From positions 1 to 64,000 of the forward strand of contig NZ_BMIB01000004.1 of the NCBI RefSeq assembly GCF_014641615.1: a stretch of 64,000 bases of DNA. The letters are read 5' to 3'. The DNA is from Filimonas zeae. Its GTDB lineage: Bacteria > Bacteroidota > Bacteroidia > Chitinophagales > Chitinophagaceae. The first letter of the stretch is position 1. Each line of letters opens with the position of its first letter. The translations under genes and the position numbers were made by a program. The notes under the pieces were generated by a model, which did not search any database, had not been told where the DNA came from, and saw only the letters and a list, made by a program, of their open reading frames with translations. This document shows, piece after piece, positions 35,999-45,469 of this stretch.

Positions 35999-36997
35999 TT
36001 ACAGGTAATTAACCCCAACTGCATTGCGTACGGCATCCAGCGTAGCTGCCGCACTTACCCTTGCCTTTTCAGCACCGTTTTTCATAATACGCGCCAAGTA
36101 TTCCTTATCCGCCTGCATTGCAGCGGCCTTTTCGCGAATAGGCGACATAAACTTCACCATATCTTCCGCCAGTTGCTTTTTCATATCGCCGTAACGGATG
36201 CTGCAACCATTAAACGCTGCTTCGTAGTGCTGCAGTACATCTTCTGTACTAACCAGCTTCATCAGCGTAAACATATTTTCAATATAATCCGGCTTCTGCG
36301 AATCGGGCTCCGTAGGGCCGCTATCCGTTTTGGCTTTCATTATTTTTTTTCTGATCAGGTCATCATCATCCGCCAGGTACAGGGTAGCCATCTGGTTTTC
36401 GCTCTTGCTCATTTTCCCGGTACCGTCCAGGCTCATAATTTTTACCAGCTGCGTGCCGTAGTTAAACGCATGCGGTGCAGGAAACACATCGCCATAACGG
36501 TGGTTAAAACGCTCGGCAAAATTGCGGGCCATTTCAATATGCTGCTCCTGATCTTTACCTACCGGAACTTTTACCGCGCGATGTACCAGAATATCCGCTG
36601 CCATTAATACCGGATAAGTCAATAAACCTGCGTTTACATTTTCCGGGTTCAGGCGCACTTTATCTTTAAACGTGGTGGTCTTTTCCAGCTCACCTTTATA
36701 AGCCAGCATATTTAAATACAGGTACAACTCAGAAATTTCGCGTACATCGCTCTGCACATATAACGCTACTTTTTCGGGGTCCAGGCCGCATGCAATGTTT
36801 TCTGCAATTACGCGGTGTACACTGTTTTTCAGTTCTTTGGTATCGGGGTGTGTAGTGAGGCTATGCCAGTCGGCCACAAAAAAATAACATTCATACTCAT
36901 CCTGCATGCGAACATAGTTGCGCATAGCGCCAAAATAATTGCCCAGGTGTAAAAAGCCTGTAGGGCGAATACCGCTTAATACTACTTCCTTACTCAT
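35999..36997 (-). CDS. trpS: Tryptophanyl-tRNA synthetase
   Basis: About 332 residues from ATG 36997 (MSKEVVLSGIRPTGF). A longer in-frame ATG at 37084 would overlap the divergent YdeI-like gene and adds no family sequence, so it is rejected. It is a class I synthetase with the HIGH-type motif in GFLHLGNYFG and the KMSKS motif intact in GTGKMSKSENQ. It charges tRNA-Trp in the cytoplasm. The 60-base divergent gap to the next gene holds a -7-like TATCTTCG (one mismatch) 10 bases before the start. Confidence 0.95.
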   Translation of the reverse strand: MSKEVVLSGIRPTGFLHLGNYFGAMRNYVRMQDEYECYFFVADWHSLTTHPDTKELKNSVHRVIAENIACGLDPEKVALYVQSDVREISELYLYLNMLAYKGELEKTTTFKDKVRLNPENVNAGLLTYPVLMAADILVHRAVKVPVGKDQEQHIEMARNFAERFNHRYGDVFPAPHAFNYGTQLVKIMSLDGTGKMSKSENQMATLYLADDDDLIRKKIMKAKTDSGPTEPDSQKPDYIENMFTLMKLVSTEDVLQHYEAAFNGCSIRYGDMKKQLAEDMVKFMSPIREKAAAMQADKEYLARIMKNGAEKARVSAAATLDAVRNAVGVNYL

Positions 36998-37057
36998 AGG
37001 GCGCGAAGATAGAATGTTATTTGAATTTCTGATTTTTCCATTAACTTTTACGCCGTT

Positions 37058-37573
37058 ATGATTCGTTTTACTGCTACCATACATCAGTTTGAAGAAAAAG
37101 GAGACAAAACCGGCTGGACCTATATTGAAATTCCGGCCGATCTGGCACAGGAACTGAAACCCGGCAATAAAAAAGCCTTTCGGGTGAAGGGCAGGCTGGA
37201 TAAGTATGCTTACGCCGGATTAAGCCTGGTGCCTATGGGCGGAGGCAACTTTATACTGGCTTTAAACGCTGAAATACGAAAAGGTATTCGTAAGAAAAAA
37301 GGCGCCATGCTGGAAGTGCAAATAGCAGAAGATAAAACCTTTGCCATAGTAATGCCGGAAGATTTGCAGGAATGCCTGGCAGATGAGCCGAAAGCGCAGG
37401 AGGCTTTTGAAAAGCTTGCCCCATCGCACCGCAACTATTACATTAAATGGATTGACAGCGCCAAAACGGAAGCTACCCGCACCAAACGCATTGTTATGAC
37501 GGTGGAAGCCTTGCGCAATAATATGTCGTACGGTGAAATGCTGCGGGCCGAAAGCGAAAAGCGGAAGGCATAA
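37058..37573 (+). CDS. YdeI/OmdA-like protein with DUF1905 domain
   Basis: 171 residues in two halves. Residues about 1-85 are DUF1905 (FTATIHQFEEKGDKTGWTYI; VKGRLDKYAYAGLSLVPMG), a small beta barrel. Residues about 95-171 match the OmdA/YdeI domain (LAPSHRNYYIKWIDSAKTEA; TRTKRIVMTVEAL). This combination is widespread and has no firmly assigned reaction; roles in envelope stress or antibiotic protection have been proposed for YdeI. It is divergent from trpS. Confidence 0.85.
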   Translation: MIRFTATIHQFEEKGDKTGWTYIEIPADLAQELKPGNKKAFRVKGRLDKYAYAGLSLVPMGGGNFILALNAEIRKGIRKKKGAMLEVQIAEDKTFAIVMPEDLQECLADEPKAQEAFEKLAPSHRNYYIKWIDSAKTEATRTKRIVMTVEALRNNMSYGEMLRAESEKRKA

Positions 37574-37646
37574 AAATGTAAATCACCGATATTTGCAGTA
37601 TTGAGTAACGAATAACGAAAGATACATTAGCGCGTCAAACTCCATA

Positions 37647-39737
37647 CTGGATTCTCCTATTGAATATCTGAAGGGTGTAGGCCCTTTAAAGGGAGATATG
37701 CTGCGGAAAGAACTGAATATATTCACCTTCCGCGATTTGCTGGAACACTTTCCCCTCCGGCACATAGATAAAACACAGGTAAACCTGATTAACGAGATTA
37801 ACCCCGAAACAGAATTTATTCAGGTGGCGGGTACCCTTGTTGACAGTACTATTATAGGAGAAAAAAGAGGCAAGCGGCTGGTAGCCCGCATACGCGATAA
37901 AAGCGGCATACTGGAACTAACCTGGTTTCAGGGCATAACCTGGGTACAAAAAAGCCTGCTGCCGGGTAAAGACTACCTGATATATGGCCGGTGCGGCTTT
38001 TTTAACGGTCGCCCGCAAATGACGCACCCGGAAATGGAACTGCTGGCCAGCGTAAAAAGTGCCGGTAAAAACTTTCTGGAGCCCATTTACCCTTCTACCG
38101 AAAAGCTGAAAGCCAGAAGTTTAAATGGCAGGCAACTGGGCACACTTACCAGCGTGCTGTTGCCTCAGGTGGCAGAGCGGGATATACCCGAAAACCTACC
38201 CGCCCCGTTATTGCAGCAGCTGAAAATGCCTTCGCGCTACCGCGCGTATTGTGATATACATTTTCCTAAATCGCCTCAGGACTACCAGGCGGCGGTAAGA
38301 CGGCTGAAATTTGAAGAACTGTTTATAGCACAGATACGCCTGGCGCTGATAAAACTGCAACGCCACCGTTACAGCCGGGGTGTGGTGTTTGAAAAGGTAG
38401 GCGATATTTTCACGCATTTCTACAATCATGTGCTACCCTTTCAGCTCACCGGCGCACAAAAGCGGGTGCTGAAAGAGATCAGGCAGGACACTGCCCGTGG
38501 CAAACAAATGAACCGCCTGGTACAGGGCGATGTAGGAAGCGGCAAAACCATTGTGGCTTTGTTAACCATGCTGCTGGCGGCTGACAATGGCTACCAGAGC
38601 TGCCTGATGGCGCCTACCGAAATACTATCTCAGCAACACTATCAGGGTTTAACGGCCTTACTGAAAGATTTACCGGTTACCATGCGCCTGCTTACCGGCA
38701 GCACTAAAGCAGCCGAGCGCAGAAAAGTACTGGCTGGCCTGGCAGATGGTAGTATACAAATGGTGGTAGGCACCCATGCGGTTATTGAAGAAAGTGTGCA
38801 GTTTCAAAACCTGGGGCTGGCCATTGTAGATGAGCAGCATCGGTTTGGTGTGGCCCAACGCGCCAAACTGTGGCAAAAAGCCACTATACCGCCCCATGTG
38901 CTGGTGATGACGGCCACCCCTATTCCGCGTACACTGGCTATGACGGCCTATGGCGATCTGGATTACAGCGTAATGGACGAATTACCACCCGGCAGGCAAC
39001 CCATTACCACGGTACACCGTAATGAAATGCAGCGGGCAGGTGTAATGGATTTTATACGAACCGAAATAGCCAAAGGCAGACAAGCCTACATTATATATCC
39101 GCTGATTGAAGAAAGCGAGAAACTGAGCTATGAAGATCTGATGCAGGGGTACGAGCAGGTAAAAAGCTTTTTTCCCGAGCCGAAGTATTACATAAGCATG
39201 GTACATGGCCGGCAACCGCCAGAACAGAAGGAAGCTAATATGCAACGTTTTGTAACCGGCGATACCCATATTATGGTGAGTACTACCGTAATTGAGGTGG
39301 GTGTAAACGTACCCAACGCTTCGGTAATGGTTATAGAAAGCACGGAAAAATTTGGATTATCCCAATTACATCAGCTTCGCGGGCGGGTGGGCAGAGGTAG
39401 CGAAAAAAGCTTTTGCATACTTTTAACAGGAGAACGGGTAAGCAAAGATGCCCGGGAACGTATCAAGATAATGTGCGCGACCAACGATGGCTTTAAAATT
39501 GCCGAGAAAGACCTGGAACTTCGTGGCCCCGGCGATATTGAGGGTACCAGACAAAGCGGCATGCTTAACTTTAAGCTGGCAAGTCTGATAAACGATAAGG
39601 CCATTCTGGAATCGGCAAAAAAATATGCGCAACTGTTGCTGGAACAGGACCCGGATATGACTTCGGCAGATAATTTGCCGTTAAAAAGTCATCTCCTTGC
39701 GAAAGAGGGAAAAACCTCCTGGAGCAAAATATCCTGA
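37647..39737 (+). CDS. recG: ATP-dependent DNA helicase RecG
   Basis: About 697 residues. Wedge/OB domain at the N-terminus, then superfamily 2 helicase motifs: Walker A QGDVGSGKTIVALL, DEQH box in IVDEQHRFGV, TATPIPRTLA, and motif VI QLRGRVGRG. RecG remodels stalled forks and Holliday junctions. The first ATG (37698) would remove the conserved start. Upstream in frame lies DSPIEYLKGVGPLKGD, which belongs to RecG, back to a stop at 37602. No ATG, GTG or TTG is in that stretch; CTG 37647 or ATT 37626 are the candidates. I use CTG 37647, uncertain. The ends are otherwise normal. Confidence 0.92.
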   Translation: MDSPIEYLKGVGPLKGDMLRKELNIFTFRDLLEHFPLRHIDKTQVNLINEINPETEFIQVAGTLVDSTIIGEKRGKRLVARIRDKSGILELTWFQGITWVQKSLLPGKDYLIYGRCGFFNGRPQMTHPEMELLASVKSAGKNFLEPIYPSTEKLKARSLNGRQLGTLTSVLLPQVAERDIPENLPAPLLQQLKMPSRYRAYCDIHFPKSPQDYQAAVRRLKFEELFIAQIRLALIKLQRHRYSRGVVFEKVGDIFTHFYNHVLPFQLTGAQKRVLKEIRQDTARGKQMNRLVQGDVGSGKTIVALLTMLLAADNGYQSCLMAPTEILSQQHYQGLTALLKDLPVTMRLLTGSTKAAERRKVLAGLADGSIQMVVGTHAVIEESVQFQNLGLAIVDEQHRFGVAQRAKLWQKATIPPHVLVMTATPIPRTLAMTAYGDLDYSVMDELPPGRQPITTVHRNEMQRAGVMDFIRTEIAKGRQAYIIYPLIEESEKLSYEDLMQGYEQVKSFFPEPKYYISMVHGRQPPEQKEANMQRFVTGDTHIMVSTTVIEVGVNVPNASVMVIESTEKFGLSQLHQLRGRVGRGSEKSFCILLTGERVSKDARERIKIMCATNDGFKIAEKDLELRGPGDIEGTRQSGMLNFKLASLINDKAILESAKKYAQLLLEQDPDMTSADNLPLKSHLLAKEGKTSWSKIS

Positions 39738-39796
39738 CAACATTTTAGGCTTTTTTTTCGTTATTTATATTATATCTTATACAAAAATCGTTCAGC

Positions 39797-42700
39797 TTGA
39801 AAACCTTTACCAGATTATCTCCCTTGCTGGCGCTGCTTATGCTGCTGCAATCAGTTGCGCATGCGCAGGATTTTGAGTTTGTTGAAAACAAGGGGCAGTG
39901 GAACAGCAAAGTAAAGTTTAAAGGCAGCCTGAGTTCCGGAGCGTTTTTTTTGCAGGAAACCGGGTATAAGATACTGCTGAACAATTCCGAAGATGTACAA
40001 AAGCTTGCTGAATATTATAGTGGCCACCGCCACAACGAAACACCCGGTAACGGTAACCCCGGCGGAGGGGGTAAACCAGGTGGTGGAAGCCATGTAGGAA
40101 TACCGGTAGCTACCCGCACATCCTCCGGTTCCACCGGTTCTGATGCACTCACCGTACGTTCACATGCCTATGAAGTGGTTTTTGCAGGCGCTTCTGAACA
40201 CCCGCAGATTGTTCCGGATAAACCAGTAGATTCTTACTACAACTATTTTATAGGAAAAGATTCCAGCCAATGGGCGGGCGACTGTAAAATATACCAGGCT
40301 GTTTTGTACAAAAACATTTACCCCAATATTGACGTACGTTACTATACCGACAATGGTAAACTGAAATACGACATTATTGTAAACCCGGGCGGTAATGTAA
40401 ATGACATTGTGCTGCAGTTTAACGGTGCGGACAAAGTGAGTGTGCAAAAAGGTAGTTTACAGGTACAAACGTCGGTAGGTAATGTAACCGAATTAAAGCC
40501 CTATACCTATCAGCTGGCCAATACCGGCCGTGCAGAGGTAGAAGCCGGCTATCAGGTAAAAGATAATACGGTAAGATTTAAAGTAGCAGCACATGCAGCA
40601 GATGCAACCCTGGTAATTGACCCCTCGTTGATATTTTCCACTTTTTCGGGTAGTAGTGCAGATAACTGGGGCTTTTCTGCAACTTATGATGGTGCAGGCA
40701 ACCTGTATGGTGCCGGTATTGTGTTTGCCAATCAATACCCGGTTAGCAATGGAGCCTTTCAAACTACCTGGGGCGGTGGCGACCAGTCTGACAATGGTGG
40801 CCCGTGCGATATTGCCCTTATGAAGTTTAACCCCAGCGGGCGTAACAGAATATACGGCACTTATATTGGTGGCACCAAAGGCAACGAACAGCCACACAGT
40901 ATGATTGTAGATAATGCCGGTAACCTGGTAATAGCAGGGCGTACCACTTCCAGCGATTTTCCTACTACCCTGGAAACCTATGGCGCCGGAGGCAGTTACG
41001 ACATTTTTATTATGAAGCTCAACAGCACCGGTAGCGCCATGTTATCCAGCCGCAAGTTTGGCGGTAGCGGCAGCGACGGTGTAAATATTCAGCCCAAATA
41101 CCCCACCACCGCAGGCTCTTTATCTACCCGGCGGAACTATGGCGATGATGCAAGAAGTGAAGTGATTGTGGATGCAGCCAATAATATTTATTTCACCTCA
41201 CAAACCCGCTCAACCGGCGCAGGAGGCACTACTGCCTTCCGTACTTCTGCAGGCGCGTTTCAACCCACTTTTGGTGGTGGCACCCAGGATGCAGTGCTTA
41301 TTAAAACAGCGCCAGATCTGAATGTACTTTTCAGTTCCTTTTTAGGGGGTAATGGCGATGATGCAGGTTTTGTACTGGCATTACATCCCGTAACCAATGA
41401 TATTTATGTAGCAGGCGCTACCGGCAGCAACAACTTTCCGGGTGTTGGCAATGGCAGTGTTATTTCCAACAGCTATAACGGAGGCGATTGTGATGGCTTT
41501 GTAAGCATAGTAAACAATACCGGCACCACCCTTATCAAAAGTTCGTACTTTGGTACCAACGGACACGATCTGCTTTTCGGTATTCAATTCGACCGGTTTG
41601 CTTATCCTTATATAATGGGTACCACCACGGGTACCTGGCCGGTAATGAATGCCGCTTTTTCGCAGGCAGGTGGCAAGCAGTTTATTTCCAAACTCAACAG
41701 CGACCTCAGCAGTTATGTATACTCCACCGTGTTTGGGCCTAACAACAGCAAACCTTCCATTTCGCCTACTGCTTTTCTGGTAGACCGTTGTGAGAACGTG
41801 TATGTATCTGGCTGGGGCGGCGGTATTGACCAGACTGAAGGATATGATAACAGCGGTACATTCGGCTTAACCACTACGCCGGATGCACTTTTTCCCAATA
41901 CCGTTGCGGAAAGGGATGGAGCCGATTTTTACTTTTTTGTATTGAAGAAAGATGCCGCTTCACAACTATACGGTACCATGTTTGGGCAAAAAGGTGGCCT
42001 GGGCGACCATGTAGATGGGGGCACCAGCCGCTTTGACAAGCAGGGCATTATTTATCAGGCATTATGTGCCAACTGTGGCGGAGGTGCTCAGTTCTTCACC
42101 ACTGCCGGTGCCTATTCCCGTACCAACGGGGCATTATCGGGCCGTGGCTGTAATATGGCAGCTATTAAAATTGCTTTTAACCTGGCGGGGGTAGGTTCCG
42201 GCGTAAAATCTACTATACGCGGCATGTCCAGAAATACCGGATGTATACCACTGGATGTAACTTTTTCAGATACCCTGGCCATGGGTAAACAATACATCTG
42301 GCATTTTGGAGATGGCAGTACACCACAAACCACTACCGCCCCCACTGTTACCCATACCTACACCGCCGTAGGTACGTATTCAGTAATGCTGGTATCTGTT
42401 GACTCTACTGCGTGTAACGTAGCAGATACGTCTTACACCAGCATTAAAGCAGGAGATAACCCGGCCACACTGGGCTTTGATTATAAAAAGCTGTTACCCT
42501 GCGATCAGTTGAATTATGAATTTACCAATACCTCTACCGCTACCCGTCCGTTTACCAGCACTTCGTTCCGCTGGACCATGGGTGACGGTACTGTATACAG
42601 CGATAAGGGTACACAAACCTTTACGCACCCCTATGCCGCCGCGGGCACCTATAATGTAACGCTCAGCTTAACAGATACCAATTACTGTAACTATCCGGAC

Positions 42701-43504
42701 TCTATTACGCAGCAGATTCGTATTGCCATTAACGTAGACGCACAATTTACCACACCGGCCAGTGGCTGTGTGCCGTATAATGCAGAGTTTACCAATACCA
42801 GTATGGGCGGCGAAACATTCCGTTGGGATTTTGGTGATGGCACAACTTCCACTGATGTTAGTCCTACACACCTGTATACCACGCCGGGTACTTATACCAT
42901 TAAAATGGTAGCTACCGACTCATCTACCTGTAATATTGTGGACAGCTTTACTTATACCATCACCGTAAGCCCCAACCCTATTGCCAGCTTTACGTATTCA
43001 CCTATACAGGCACAGGAAAACACGCCGTTCAACTTTACCAATACCAGTATAGGAGCCACTTCCTACCTGTGGGATTTTGGTGATGGAGAACGTATAGCTA
43101 CCAACCGTAGGGATACATTAATCAGCTATATCTATACTGCTTCGGGTACTTATCAGATTTGTTTAAAAGCCACCAACCAATACGGTTGCGTAAGCGATAC
43201 CTGTACCACTGTAAAAGCAGTGATAACCCCGCTGGTAGATGTACCGAGTGCTTTTACACCTAACGGAGATGGTATTAACGACGTAGTAAGAGTACGTGGG
43301 TTTGGTATAGCTAAAATGAACTTCCGCATTTTTAACCGTTGGGGAGTTCAGGTATTTCAATCAACCAGTTACAAAAGCGGTGTGTGGGATGGCCGCTATA
43401 ACGGCACATTGCAACCTATGGATGTATACGCCTATGTTCTTGATATAGAATTCAGTGATGGACAGAGGTATCAGAAGCGCGGGGATATTACCTTATTGAG
43501 ATAA
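39797..43504 (+). CDS. Secreted PKD-domain protein with type B T9SS sorting domain
   Basis: 1235 residues starting at TTG 39797, chosen because it gives a full signal peptide (KTFTRLSPLLALLMLLQSVAHAQ) and no ATG is near. The N-terminal half (about 25-790) resembles DUF7948/SBBP-repeat surface proteins (DFEFVENKGQWNSKVKFKG; WGFSATYDGAGNLYGAG). Three or four PKD domains follow (IWHFGDGS, FRWTMGDGT, FRWDFGDGT, YLWDFGDGE). The last 85 residues are the gliding-associated type B sorting signal (VPSAFTPNGDGINDVVRVRG; FNRWGVQVFQ; KRGDITLLR). It is exported by type IX secretion and displayed on or released from the surface. The PorP/SprF gene downstream is its likely dedicated partner. A Gly-rich linker of about 15 residues lies near residue 80. 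Confidence 0.93.
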   Translation: MKTFTRLSPLLALLMLLQSVAHAQDFEFVENKGQWNSKVKFKGSLSSGAFFLQETGYKILLNNSEDVQKLAEYYSGHRHNETPGNGNPGGGGKPGGGSHVGIPVATRTSSGSTGSDALTVRSHAYEVVFAGASEHPQIVPDKPVDSYYNYFIGKDSSQWAGDCKIYQAVLYKNIYPNIDVRYYTDNGKLKYDIIVNPGGNVNDIVLQFNGADKVSVQKGSLQVQTSVGNVTELKPYTYQLANTGRAEVEAGYQVKDNTVRFKVAAHAADATLVIDPSLIFSTFSGSSADNWGFSATYDGAGNLYGAGIVFANQYPVSNGAFQTTWGGGDQSDNGGPCDIALMKFNPSGRNRIYGTYIGGTKGNEQPHSMIVDNAGNLVIAGRTTSSDFPTTLETYGAGGSYDIFIMKLNSTGSAMLSSRKFGGSGSDGVNIQPKYPTTAGSLSTRRNYGDDARSEVIVDAANNIYFTSQTRSTGAGGTTAFRTSAGAFQPTFGGGTQDAVLIKTAPDLNVLFSSFLGGNGDDAGFVLALHPVTNDIYVAGATGSNNFPGVGNGSVISNSYNGGDCDGFVSIVNNTGTTLIKSSYFGTNGHDLLFGIQFDRFAYPYIMGTTTGTWPVMNAAFSQAGGKQFISKLNSDLSSYVYSTVFGPNNSKPSISPTAFLVDRCENVYVSGWGGGIDQTEGYDNSGTFGLTTTPDALFPNTVAERDGADFYFFVLKKDAASQLYGTMFGQKGGLGDHVDGGTSRFDKQGIIYQALCANCGGGAQFFTTAGAYSRTNGALSGRGCNMAAIKIAFNLAGVGSGVKSTIRGMSRNTGCIPLDVTFSDTLAMGKQYIWHFGDGSTPQTTTAPTVTHTYTAVGTYSVMLVSVDSTACNVADTSYTSIKAGDNPATLGFDYKKLLPCDQLNYEFTNTSTATRPFTSTSFRWTMGDGTVYSDKGTQTFTHPYAAAGTYNVTLSLTDTNYCNYPDSITQQIRIAINVDAQFTTPASGCVPYNAEFTNTSMGGETFRWDFGDGTTSTDVSPTHLYTTPGTYTIKMVATDSSTCNIVDSFTYTITVSPNPIASFTYSPIQAQENTPFNFTNTSIGATSYLWDFGDGERIATNRRDTLISYIYTASGTYQICLKATNQYGCVSDTCTTVKAVITPLVDVPSAFTPNGDGINDVVRVRGFGIAKMNFRIFNRWGVQVFQSTSYKSGVWDGRYNGTLQPMDVYAYVLDIEFSDGQRYQKRGDITLLR

Positions 43505-43535
43505 TAGAGCTTAGCCACAAGGTGCCGGAATATTT

Positions 43536-43544
43536 AAAAGGAGG
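43536..43544 (+). promoter_or_regulatory. Strong Shine-Dalgarno sequence AAAAGGAGG
   Basis: AAAAGGAGG lies 5 bases before the ATG at 43550. Full Shine-Dalgarno sequences are uncommon upstream of Bacteroidota genes and I see no comparable one at the other starts here. It supports the PorP/SprF start and suggests boosted translation relative to the preceding gene. Confidence 0.7.
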
Positions 43545-43549
43545 CATGT

Positions 43550-44584
43550 ATGAAAATTGGAAAAAGACAACCGGGATGGGGCATTACTTTAGTGCTGGGC
43601 TGCCTGCTGGCAAGCCTGCACACTCAGGCGCAGGATCTGCATTTTTCTCAGTATTTCAATTCCCCGTTACTGGTAAACCCCGCCAATACCGGGTTTGCGC
43701 CCGATGTAGACTGGCGCGTAGGCATTAACTACCGCAACCAGTGGGCAAATATTACCAATAACCCCTACAAAACCATGAGCTTGTGGGGCGATATGCAGCT
43801 GTTGAACGACCGCCTGGAAAACGGATGGCTGGGTGTAGGCGGTGCTATTTTACGGGATGTAGCCGGTGCCGGCAGCTTAACCTCTACCAAAATACAAGGC
43901 TCTGTAGCCTACCACCAGATGCTGGGTCTGGCCAGTTTGTTAAGCGCAGGTTTCAGTGGTGGATGGGTGAACAAAAGAGTAGATTTTTCCAAGCTTACGT
44001 TTGACGATCAGTGGAATAACAAATTCTTTGATATTACCATACCCAACGGCGAGCCGTTTGCCTACAGTGCAGTAGGTTATATGGATTTAAACCTGGGTTT
44101 GAACTATGCTTATTTTGCCAGCCAGAACGCTTACTTTAATGCTGGTGTAAGTATAAACCACCTGAACAGGCCTAAAGAAAGCTTTTTTGCAGATCGCACC
44201 GAATCGCAGCAGCTGGATATGCGGTACAACGTTTTTTTAAATGCCTCCCTGAAACTGAACGACCTCTGGATTGTGAATCCCAATATTTACTACAGCAGAA
44301 TGACGAACGCCAGTGAAACCGTACTGGGCGTTAATGCCAACTACAACCTGAGCGGGGATGGTAAAACGCAGCTTATAGGCGGTTTGTACTACAGAAACAA
44401 AGACGCTTTTATACCGGTGGTGGGTTACCAGTGGAACGATTTTAAAATAACGGTTAATTACGACGCCACTACTTCTTCTCTCAGTACTTACAACCAGACA
44501 AAAGGCGCGTATGAGCTGTCGCTGGTTAAAACGGGCCTGTTTGATCCGGTGAAAGCATTGAAGTGTCCAACCGTCAAGTTTTAG
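43550..44584 (+). CDS. PorP/SprF family type IX secretion membrane protein
   Basis: 344 residues with signal peptide (to about residue 27, HTQAQ). DLHFSQYFNSPLLVNPANTG is the diagnostic start of the PorP/SprF family, followed by a 14-strand-like outer-membrane beta-barrel pattern. PorP/SprF proteins bind and anchor type B sorted cargo at the cell surface. The preceding gene encodes exactly such cargo and ends 45 bases before this one. The pair is a typical Bacteroidota cargo-partner operon. Confidence 0.92.
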   Translation: MKIGKRQPGWGITLVLGCLLASLHTQAQDLHFSQYFNSPLLVNPANTGFAPDVDWRVGINYRNQWANITNNPYKTMSLWGDMQLLNDRLENGWLGVGGAILRDVAGAGSLTSTKIQGSVAYHQMLGLASLLSAGFSGGWVNKRVDFSKLTFDDQWNNKFFDITIPNGEPFAYSAVGYMDLNLGLNYAYFASQNAYFNAGVSINHLNRPKESFFADRTESQQLDMRYNVFLNASLKLNDLWIVNPNIYYSRMTNASETVLGVNANYNLSGDGKTQLIGGLYYRNKDAFIPVVGYQWNDFKITVNYDATTSSLSTYNQTKGAYELSLVKTGLFDPVKALKCPTVKF

Positions 44585-44633
44585 ATGTACACTTCCGCAT
44601 CTTTACGTACTTTGCGGAAAACAAACCCGGTTC

Positions 44634-45419
44634 ATGTTTGAGTTTCACGGAGATAGAAAAAGGTACTTTGATATTCAGGTATTGAATGCAGAGCAATACG
44701 TAATTCCTTTTATTGAAGAAAAGTTTGCCGTTAAACGCGGAATGCGCGTACTGGAAATAGGATGTGGTGAAGGCGGAGTTTTAAAAGCCTTTATTAACCG
44801 CGGCTGTACGGGTGTGGGTGTGGAACTGGCTCCTGAACGGGTAGCAAACGGAGAGAAATGGCTGCAGGAAGATATAGAAAAAGGCCTGATTCGTTTTGTA
44901 ACCAAAGACATCTATAAAACAGATGCAGTTAGTGATCTGGGTGGCACTTTTGATATTATTGTACTGAAAGACGTTATTGAACATATACATGACCAGCCCA
45001 AACTGATTGGCTGGATGAAAACCTTTCTACGCCCCCAGGGCAAAATATTCTTTGGCTTTCCTCCATGGCAAATGCCTTTTGGAGGCCACCAGCAAATGTG
45101 TCAGAACAAGTGGCTGAGCAAATTACCCTGGTACCATCTGCTGCCCCGTTTTATGTATAAAGCCATATTACGCTCTAAAAACGAAGATGTGGCAGCATTA
45201 CTGGAAATAAGAGATACCGGCATTTCTATTGAACGTTTTGAAAGGATAACCAGAGAGCAAGGATACAGCATAAGCCATAAAACATTTTACCTGCTGAATC
45301 CTATATATAAATGGAAGTTTGGCCGGGAAGCTATTAAGCAATTACCGGTACTGAAAGATATACCCTATATCAGAAACTACTTTACCACTTGTGTGTATTA
45401 CCTGATATCGGCTAACTAA
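44634..45419 (+). CDS. Class I SAM-dependent methyltransferase
   Basis: 261 residues. Motif I VLEIGCGEGG (about residues 39-48), acidic motif II VGVELAPE, and FDIIVLKDVIEH as motif IV. The C-terminal part (LPRFMYKAILRS, and the stretch to YLISAN) is variable and sets the substrate, which cannot be told; methyltransferases of this shape often act on small molecules, lipids or glycans. It stands between the PorP gene and an oxidase on the same strand with gaps of 49 and 50 bases. Confidence 0.85.
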   Translation: MFEFHGDRKRYFDIQVLNAEQYVIPFIEEKFAVKRGMRVLEIGCGEGGVLKAFINRGCTGVGVELAPERVANGEKWLQEDIEKGLIRFVTKDIYKTDAVSDLGGTFDIIVLKDVIEHIHDQPKLIGWMKTFLRPQGKIFFGFPPWQMPFGGHQQMCQNKWLSKLPWYHLLPRFMYKAILRSKNEDVAALLEIRDTGISIERFERITREQGYSISHKTFYLLNPIYKWKFGREAIKQLPVLKDIPYIRNYFTTCVYYLISAN

Positions 45420-45469
45420 TGTTCATGTTATATCATGTAATGATTAGCGTTTACATTTACTAAAATTTG

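Noticed and set aside
36997..37084. Upstream start for trpS at 37084
   Set aside because: The extra 29 residues overlap the divergent gene and are not part of the synthetase.
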